From contig DYJB01000086.1 in NCBI GenBank assembly GCA_020723365.1, forward strand, positions 1 to 11,223: 11,223 nt of DNA. Direction: 5' to 3'. Shown here piece by piece: positions 7,158-11,223 of this stretch; position 1 is the stretch's first letter, and every line of letters begins with the position of its first letter. Under the pieces are notes generated by a model. That model did no database searches. It saw nothing but the letters and a program-made list of their open reading frames with translations, and was not told where the DNA came from. A program made the translations under genes and the position numbers. Source of the DNA: Candidatus Aquidulcis sp. (GTDB taxonomy: Bacteria > Chloroflexota > Anaerolineae > Anaerolineales > E44-bin32).

Positions 7158-7592
7158 CTAGCGCACCTCCAGGTATGGTCGCATGAATTGCACAAAATCG
7201 TCAACCTCGATGGGCTTCGGAAAATAGTCGTTGCAGCCGGCCGCCAGGGCCTTCTCGCGGTCTCCCACCATGGCGTGGGCCGAGACGGCCAGGATGGGCG
7301 TCTGCTTGAAACGCGGGTTGCTGCGCAGGGAACGGGTCACCTCCCAGCCGTCCAGCTTGGGGAGGGCCAGATCCATCAGGATCAGGTCGGGGGGATGCTC
7401 ATAGGCCAGGCGGATACCCTCGTGCCCGTCGTGGGCAATCCAGACATCCTGCTGGCCGAACATCAGCTCCAGGATGCTGCGCAGCGCCGCGACCGTGAAA
7501 GGGTCATCCTCAACGATCAGGATGCGCCTTTCCGAGGCGCCCGGGAGGGCCTTGGGGATCTTGGGAGCCAAGGGACGGGTTGCTTGCGTCAT
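7158..7592 (-). CDS. Single-domain response regulator (receiver only)
   Basis: This 144-residue protein is a CheY-like receiver from about residue 22 to the end. It has the acidic pair Asp29-Asp30 (ILIVEDD), phosphoacceptor Asp74 (LILMDLALPKLDG), switch Ser104 (AVSAHAM) and Lys126 (FPKPIE). There is no DNA-binding or enzymatic output domain, so it must act through protein contacts or as a phosphate relay or sink. It resembles the receivers of hybrid-kinase and DivK-type systems. The ATG at 7592 is chosen because the receiver begins shortly after it and GGAAGG (7603-7608) lies 10 nt upstream; the longer frame up to 7703 adds a low-complexity leader. It is the first gene of the regulator-methyltransferase-kinase operon and presumably receives phosphate from that kinase. 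Confidence 0.9.
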   Translation of the reverse strand: MTQATRPLAPKIPKALPGASERRILIVEDDPFTVAALRSILELMFGQQDVWIAHDGHEGIRLAYEHPPDLILMDLALPKLDGWEVTRSLRSNPRFKQTPILAVSAHAMVGDREKALAAGCNDYFPKPIEVDDFVQFMRPYLEVR

Positions 7593-7639
7593 GCCTGCAC
7601 CGCCTTCCGGCCCGTGGGACGCGGAGACCATCCCGCGGG

Positions 7640-7656
7640 GCCTGCCATACGCAGGC
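7640..7656. repeat. Short inverted repeat, possible operator or leader hairpin
   Basis: GCCTGC (7640-7645) and GCAGGC (7651-7656) are perfect reverse complements around the 5-nt spacer CATAC. The repeat lies 48 nt upstream of the response regulator start. It could be a binding site for a dimeric regulator or a small hairpin in the leader. Six-base arms can arise by chance in GC-rich DNA. Confidence 0.25.
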
Positions 7657-7974
7657 GAGGAATGCAGGAAGCATGCCAGGCGGCGGCGATCGGCGGACTC
7701 CACCCTGTTCGCCTGGGCTTCCCGTGCCTTGCCCCCTCTGGGTCTTGCTCGCTCGCCCAGCCTGCCCTCGGTTCATACCTCCCGCCAAGTTGCGCCGGGT
7801 GAGGCTCTCCGAACGCTCCCTCCCGTGCGCTCAATCACGACCGGCACCAGCCATGCCCCTTCCCGTTGTCGACTGCAGCGGGCGAGCCCCCGCAACAACC
7901 AGCCTGCCATCCTTGTATGCTGGTGTGGATGGCCTTGCCAACCGTCGCGCCGGCGTGGACCTTGCCGCCCAATC

Positions 7975-7979
7975 AGGAG
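7975..7979 (+). promoter_or_regulatory. Ribosome binding site that fixes the GTG start of the GH5 gene
   Basis: AGGAG ends 6 nt before the GTG at 7986. None of the earlier in-frame starts (TTG 7866, ATG 7917, ATG 7929) has a comparable site, and starting at 7986 gives a compact signal peptide. This decides the start. Confidence 0.7.
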
Positions 7980-7985
7980 CACAGC

Positions 7986-9326
7986 GTGTGGCGTGAGCAC
8001 GGAAGGTCGGCGGGTCAGAGGCGGCCTGGATGGAGACCCCGGCCCCTCGCGTGGCCCTGCCTCCTCCTGGTCGCAGCCACGCTGGCCTGCGGACGTCCGG
8101 CAACGCCCGCGATGACCCCCGCAGCACAGCCGCAAGCGGCGTTTGCCGACTACGATCCCGGGAATCCGATGGTCCATCAGGAGGGCACCCGACTCATCGG
8201 CCTCGACGGTGAGCCCCTCCGGCTGCGCGGCGTGAACCTCGGTGGATGGCTGCTGTGGGAAGGCTGGCAGTACGGCAGGGGCGGGATGGTTGCCGAGACC
8301 GAGATGATGCGCCGTCTGGCCGTGCTTGCGGGTGACCGAGCGGCGGAAGAATTCCAGCAGGGCATGCGGGCCAACTTCATCACCGAAACCGACATCCAGG
8401 CCATCGCTCGCCTGGGGTTCAACTCCATACGCCTGCCGTTCAATGCCAGGCTGCTCGAAGATCCTGGGACGCCGTTCGTCTACCTCGATACGGGCTGGGC
8501 CATCCTGGACCAGGCACTCGATTGGTGCGAAGCGCACGGCCTCTACGTCATCCTGGATCTGCACGCCGCACCAGGCGGCCAGTCCGGGCTGACGCCCTCC
8601 GATCCGGCCGACAAAGACAGCTTGCTGTGGGCATCCGCTGACGCTCAACGACGGACCGTGGCCCTGTGGAAAGCGGTCGCCGAGCGCTACCGCGATCGAA
8701 CCATCGTCGCCGGCTACGACCTGATCAATGAGCCCCTTCCTCCGCGCGGCGAGGCCGACCAGCTCTACGACTTGACGAACCGAATCGTAGCCGCCATCCG
8801 CGAAGTGGATCCGTACCACCTGATCGTCGTGGAGGGGGGACGCTTCTCCTCGGACTTCAGCATGTTCCCCGGTCCCGTCTCCGGCAATCAGATGTATGGC
8901 TTCCACATGTACACCTGGTTTGGGGACAACCGGATCGAGGCCTTCTCCAACCTGCGCGCCCTGGCCGAGTCGCATCGGGTGCCGTTGTGGGCAGGCGAAT
9001 TCGGCGAGAACGACTACGAGATGATCGCAACCACGGTCCAGATGTACGAAGACCCCGCCAACCGGGTCACTGCCGGCTGGGCCTTCTGGACGTGGAAGAA
9101 AGTGCCGGTCCGCAACCCCGCCCTGGTGGCGATCGACCCGCCCGAGAGCTGGACGGCGGTCATCAATTGGATCGGCGACCCCAGGCGCAACCCTCCGCCC
9201 CCGCCCGAGCAAGCACGCGCCGGCATGCAGGCCTTCCTTCAAGCCGTTCGCTACGAGAACACCTCCATCGACCCCCGCATGCTCGAAGCACTGTCGGCCG
9301 GCTGGACCCCCGCCAGCAAGCCCTAG
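7986..9326 (+). CDS. Exported GH5-family glycoside hydrolase (cellulase-like), probable lipoprotein
   Basis: This 446-residue protein begins with an Arg-rich stretch, a hydrophobic core (LAWPCLLLVAATL, 21-33) and Cys35. The lipobox is imperfect, with Thr at -3, but lipidation is plausible; a Pro/Ala linker follows. The rest is a GH5 (clan GH-A) barrel. It has RGVNLGGWLLWEGW (81-94), NSIRLPF (146-152) and LDLHAAPGG (190-198, His193). The acid/base is Glu249 in LINEP, HMY is at 307-309, and the nucleophile is Glu338 in WAGEFGEN. A Trp-rich end, WAFWTW (365-370), follows. The family cleaves beta-1,4, beta-1,3 or beta-mannosidic bonds. The NLGGWL start recalls GH5 exo-beta-1,3-glucanases, but the exact substrate is not determined. 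It would act outside the cytoplasmic membrane. A propeller lipoprotein follows after 94 nt and a second GH5 gene after that, suggesting a glycan-degrading cluster. Confidence 0.92.
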   Translation: MWREHGRSAGQRRPGWRPRPLAWPCLLLVAATLACGRPATPAMTPAAQPQAAFADYDPGNPMVHQEGTRLIGLDGEPLRLRGVNLGGWLLWEGWQYGRGGMVAETEMMRRLAVLAGDRAAEEFQQGMRANFITETDIQAIARLGFNSIRLPFNARLLEDPGTPFVYLDTGWAILDQALDWCEAHGLYVILDLHAAPGGQSGLTPSDPADKDSLLWASADAQRRTVALWKAVAERYRDRTIVAGYDLINEPLPPRGEADQLYDLTNRIVAAIREVDPYHLIVVEGGRFSSDFSMFPGPVSGNQMYGFHMYTWFGDNRIEAFSNLRALAESHRVPLWAGEFGENDYEMIATTVQMYEDPANRVTAGWAFWTWKKVPVRNPALVAIDPPESWTAVINWIGDPRRNPPPPPEQARAGMQAFLQAVRYENTSIDPRMLEALSAGWTPASKP

Positions 9327-9420
9327 CCTCCTCAAGCCGACTCCCATCCTGGAGCGCCAAGGCTGTGGCCGCGCCGGCCGCGTGCGGTTAGAATCGAGGC
9401 GCGGGGGGAGGAGGCAGCCG
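9327..9420 (+). promoter_or_regulatory. Intergenic gap with a TAGAAT box and a strong ribosome binding site
   Basis: TAGAAT (9389-9394) matches five of six -10 bases, but the bases about 17 nt upstream are GC-rich and do not resemble a -35 box. A separate promoter for the propeller gene is therefore only possible. GGAGG (9410-9414), within a longer G-rich run, ends 6 nt before the ATG at 9421 and fixes that start over an upstream in-frame one at 9382. I see no terminator after the GH5 stop. Confidence 0.35.
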
Positions 9421-10746
9421 ATGACCGAGGGGAACGCGATACAGCGCGTGCTGGCGATCAGTTTGGTGGCGACCCTGGCGGCGTGCCAGACGAAAGGAAG
9501 TCCCTCGCCCCAGCCAAGCCCAACCGCCCCGGCGCCCGCCGCAACGCCGACGATCTCGGTCAGCGTCACGCCCGGGCCAACGCTCGGCGAGCCGCCGACG
9601 GTGACGCCCGCCTACCCGACGCCGGCTCCCGCCCCAATCTCCCACCTCGCTCCCGGAACGGCCCTGACGATTGAGTGGATCGAGATGACCAGCCTGACGG
9701 AAGGCTGGGCCATCGGCGGGCTCTCCGGGCAGGTGCGTCACCTCCTGCGCACGTCCGACGGAGGGCAGCTGTGGAAGGACATCACACCCCCGGACACGGA
9801 AGAGGGGGCCGACGGTATGCGCCGCAGCGCGCTGGCGGCCTCCAGGGACGCGCAGCACGCCTGGATCGTCTACGGCGGCGTCATGGACCTGGAGCGCGGC
9901 CCCCTCGCCGTCGTCGTCTGGCGCACGGCGGACGCCGGCACATCGTGGCAGCCGAGCCGAGTGATCGAAGCGCCGGGCGGGTCCGGCTGGTTCGAACCCC
10001 TGGCGTTGGGATTCCTCGATGACGGCTTCGGGTGGCTGATGGCGGCCATCGACGCCGGAATGATGAAGCAGTACATCGCCCTCTACACAACCTCCGATGA
10101 CGGTGCCTCCTGGGTGCGCGTGCTGGATCCCTACGGCGACCAACCTGTCCACTCCTGCCCGAAGACCGGGCTGGCCTTCGTCGATCCGCAGACGGGCTGG
10201 ATGACGCGCGATTGCGCCGGCCTGATGGATGAGGTAAGCGTGATCATCACGACCGACGGCGGCGTCACCTGGACCGAGACGTCCCTGCCGGCGATGCCCT
10301 CCCTCCCTGGCGGTTTCGCCTACCCGAACCTGTGCACGCCCCATGAGATTCGCCTTGACTCACCGAGCGTCGGGTCCCTGATTGTCTCGTGTCGCCAGTT
10401 CAGCGAGACGCCCACGGCGGGCGGCGAATCCATGAAGGATGGGCCGAACGCCCTCTACCGGACCGTGGATGGGGGAGCGACTTGGAGCACGACGAATCTT
10501 CCCGGCGCATCGCTGTTCTGGCTGGACTCGCAGCAAGGCTGGAGCCTCGGGCGGACCATCCAGTGGACGGAGGATGGCGGCGCGACCTGGACGCGGGTCC
10601 ACGAAGTCAATTGGGACGGCCAGTTCAGCTTCGTCGACGCCATGAACGGCTGGGCGGTGGCCACAAATGAGGATGAGAAGGCGCTTGTGCGGACGTCCAG
10701 CGGGGGCACGAAATGGTCGATCCTCAAGCCGGTTGTCGGTCCCTGA
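9421..10746 (+). CDS. Asp-box (Ycf48-like) beta-propeller lipoprotein
   Basis: This 441-residue protein has a lipoprotein signal with lipobox LAAC (Cys22). A Pro/Thr/Ala-rich linker (about 27-78) lifts the folded part off the membrane. The rest carries seven Asp-box repeats of the form S/T-x-D-x-G-x-x-W, at 111-118, 169-176, 224-231, 277-284, 348-355, 383-390 and 425-432. The last lacks the Asp (TSSGGTKW). Each lies near a GW motif (GWAIG, GWLM, GWMT, GWSLG, GWAVA), the pattern of Ycf48-like and sialidase-type BNR propellers. Seven repeats fit a seven-bladed propeller. No catalytic residues of a sialidase are evident, so it is more likely a binding or scaffold protein. Placed between two GH5 genes it could bind substrate or the exported enzyme; this is inference. 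The spacing to the next gene is 18 nt, so they are probably co-transcribed. Confidence 0.88.
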   Translation: MTEGNAIQRVLAISLVATLAACQTKGSPSPQPSPTAPAPAATPTISVSVTPGPTLGEPPTVTPAYPTPAPAPISHLAPGTALTIEWIEMTSLTEGWAIGGLSGQVRHLLRTSDGGQLWKDITPPDTEEGADGMRRSALAASRDAQHAWIVYGGVMDLERGPLAVVVWRTADAGTSWQPSRVIEAPGGSGWFEPLALGFLDDGFGWLMAAIDAGMMKQYIALYTTSDDGASWVRVLDPYGDQPVHSCPKTGLAFVDPQTGWMTRDCAGLMDEVSVIITTDGGVTWTETSLPAMPSLPGGFAYPNLCTPHEIRLDSPSVGSLIVSCRQFSETPTAGGESMKDGPNALYRTVDGGATWSTTNLPGASLFWLDSQQGWSLGRTIQWTEDGGATWTRVHEVNWDGQFSFVDAMNGWAVATNEDEKALVRTSSGGTKWSILKPVVGP

Positions 10747-10764
10747 CAGGACGGGAGATGACCG

Positions 10765-11223
10765 ATGATTCGCGTGGGGCAGACCTGGTTCCGCGACGAA
10801 CACGGGCGCAGGCTGATCCTGCGCGGAGTCAATCTGTCCGGGGCCTCGAAGGTCCCCGTGCGCCCAGATGGCGCCACCTGGCGCAGCGACGGGTTCCTGG
10901 AGCATCGTGACGTCTCCTTCGTGGGGCGGCCCTTCCCGCTGGAGCAGGCGGACGAGCACTTCCGCCGGCTCAAGCGCTGGGGCCTCGGCTTCCTGCGCCT
11001 GCTGACCACCTGGGAGGCCATCGAGCATGCCGGGCCCGGCCGGTACGATTTCGAGTATCTCGAGTACCTGACCGCCGTTGTGCGCAAGGCCGGAGAGCAT
11101 GGGCTGTCGCTGTTCATCGACCCGCACCAGGACGTGTGGAGCCGCTTCAGCGGGGGCGACGGAGCGCCGGGATGGACGCTCGAGGCGGCGGGCTTCGACT
11201 TGAGTCACCTGCATGAGACCGGC
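10765..11223 (+). CDS. GH5 glycosidase resembling subfamily GH5_12 (glucocerebrosidase / steryl glucosidase type), 5' part
   Basis: 153 codons are visible, and the gene runs off the window. The protein starts MIRVGQTWFRDEHGRRLILRG without a signal peptide, so it is probably cytoplasmic. It has the opening features of a GH5 barrel: LRGVNLSG (19-26), then GLGFLRLLTTWEAIEHAGPG (73-92), and DPHQDVWSRFSGGDGAPGWT (119-138). The last motif, with its GGDGAPGW stretch, recalls the GH5_12 glucosylceramidases and ergosteryl-beta-glucosidases known from fungi, and related endoglycosylceramidases. These hydrolyse beta-glucosidic bonds to lipid aglycones. The catalytic Glu residues lie beyond the window. 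The ATG at 10765 is chosen because GGGAG (10753-10757) lies 7 nt upstream; the ATG at 10758 opens a different frame. It follows the propeller gene by 18 nt. Confidence 0.85.
   Translation, partial: MIRVGQTWFRDEHGRRLILRGVNLSGASKVPVRPDGATWRSDGFLEHRDVSFVGRPFPLEQADEHFRRLKRWGLGFLRLLTTWEAIEHAGPGRYDFEYLEYLTAVVRKAGEHGLSLFIDPHQDVWSRFSGGDGAPGWTLEAAGFDLSHLHETG

Larger units (their letters stand above)
7593..7985. promoter_or_regulatory. Divergent intergenic region, 393 nt
   Basis: This gap separates the leftward regulator operon from the rightward glycoside hydrolase genes and must contain promoters for both. I see no -35/-10 pair that I would defend on either strand. It contains a perfect short inverted repeat at 7640-7656. 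Open frames run through it on both strands, but they have no recognisable motif and no good start, so I consider it non-coding. Confidence 0.55.

Noticed and set aside
7593..7703. Longer N-terminus of the response regulator starting at 7703
   Set aside because: The extra 37 residues show no receiver sequence, and the ATG at 7592 sits just before the domain with GGAAGG upstream.
5970..7802. A 610-codon plus-strand open frame opposite the methyltransferase and regulator
   Set aside because: It spans three genes and a non-coding gap and has low-complexity composition and no motif. The minus strand carries SAM and receiver motifs throughout.
7773..9569. A 598-codon open frame on the minus strand opposite the GH5 gene
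   Set aside because: The plus strand has clear GH5 catalytic motifs and a ribosome binding site. The minus-strand translation has no recognisable motif and is a by-product of high-GC codon bias.
9388..11214. Minus-strand open frames opposite the propeller and second GH5 genes (9388-10344 and 10360-11214)
   Set aside because: The plus strand shows regular Asp-boxes, a lipobox and GH5 motifs. The reverse translations have none.

Overview
The window is GC-rich throughout and carries no tRNA, rRNA, CRISPR array or insertion sequence that I can see. It is chromosomal bacterial DNA. Long Pro/Thr-rich linkers after lipobox cysteines, Asp-box (Ycf48-like) propellers and two-module FtsX permeases paired with MacB/LolD-type ATPases are all common in Chloroflexota (Anaerolineae and relatives). 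I therefore suggest that phylum, as an inference only.

Layout: two gene blocks diverge from a non-coding stretch at about 7593-7985.

The leftward block (minus strand) starts with a single-domain response regulator (7158-7592). It is followed by an SAM-dependent methyltransferase with a TTG start (6054-7133) and a membrane histidine kinase (4724-6061). A strong GC hairpin (4677-4702) lies just past the kinase stop. After a 218-nt gap comes an exporter operon: a canonical MacB/LolD-type ATPase (3663-4505), a second ATPase fused to a C-terminal cyclic-nucleotide-binding domain (2533-3666), a two-module FtsX permease (109-2536) and the first 23 codons of a lipoprotein (1-69). Both ATPase/permease junctions are 4-nt start/stop overlaps (ATGA, then GTGA), so translation is probably coupled. 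The permease is broken by a frameshift near 1432, inside the last helix of its first module.

The rightward block (plus strand) encodes an exported GH5 glycoside hydrolase with a lipoprotein-like signal (7986-9326), a seven-repeat Asp-box propeller lipoprotein (9421-10746) and the start of a second, cytoplasmic-looking GH5 enzyme resembling subfamily GH5_12 (10765 to the window end). This suggests glycan or glycolipid hydrolysis at the cell surface and inside the cell.

Points of most interest are the cNMP-binding domain on one of two unequal exporter ATPases; the receiver / methyltransferase / kinase trio without a DNA-binding output, with receiver and methyltransferase in one frame separated by a single TAG; and a GH5 pair flanking a propeller lipoprotein. 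A signalling route from kinase to exporter is inference from gene order only.
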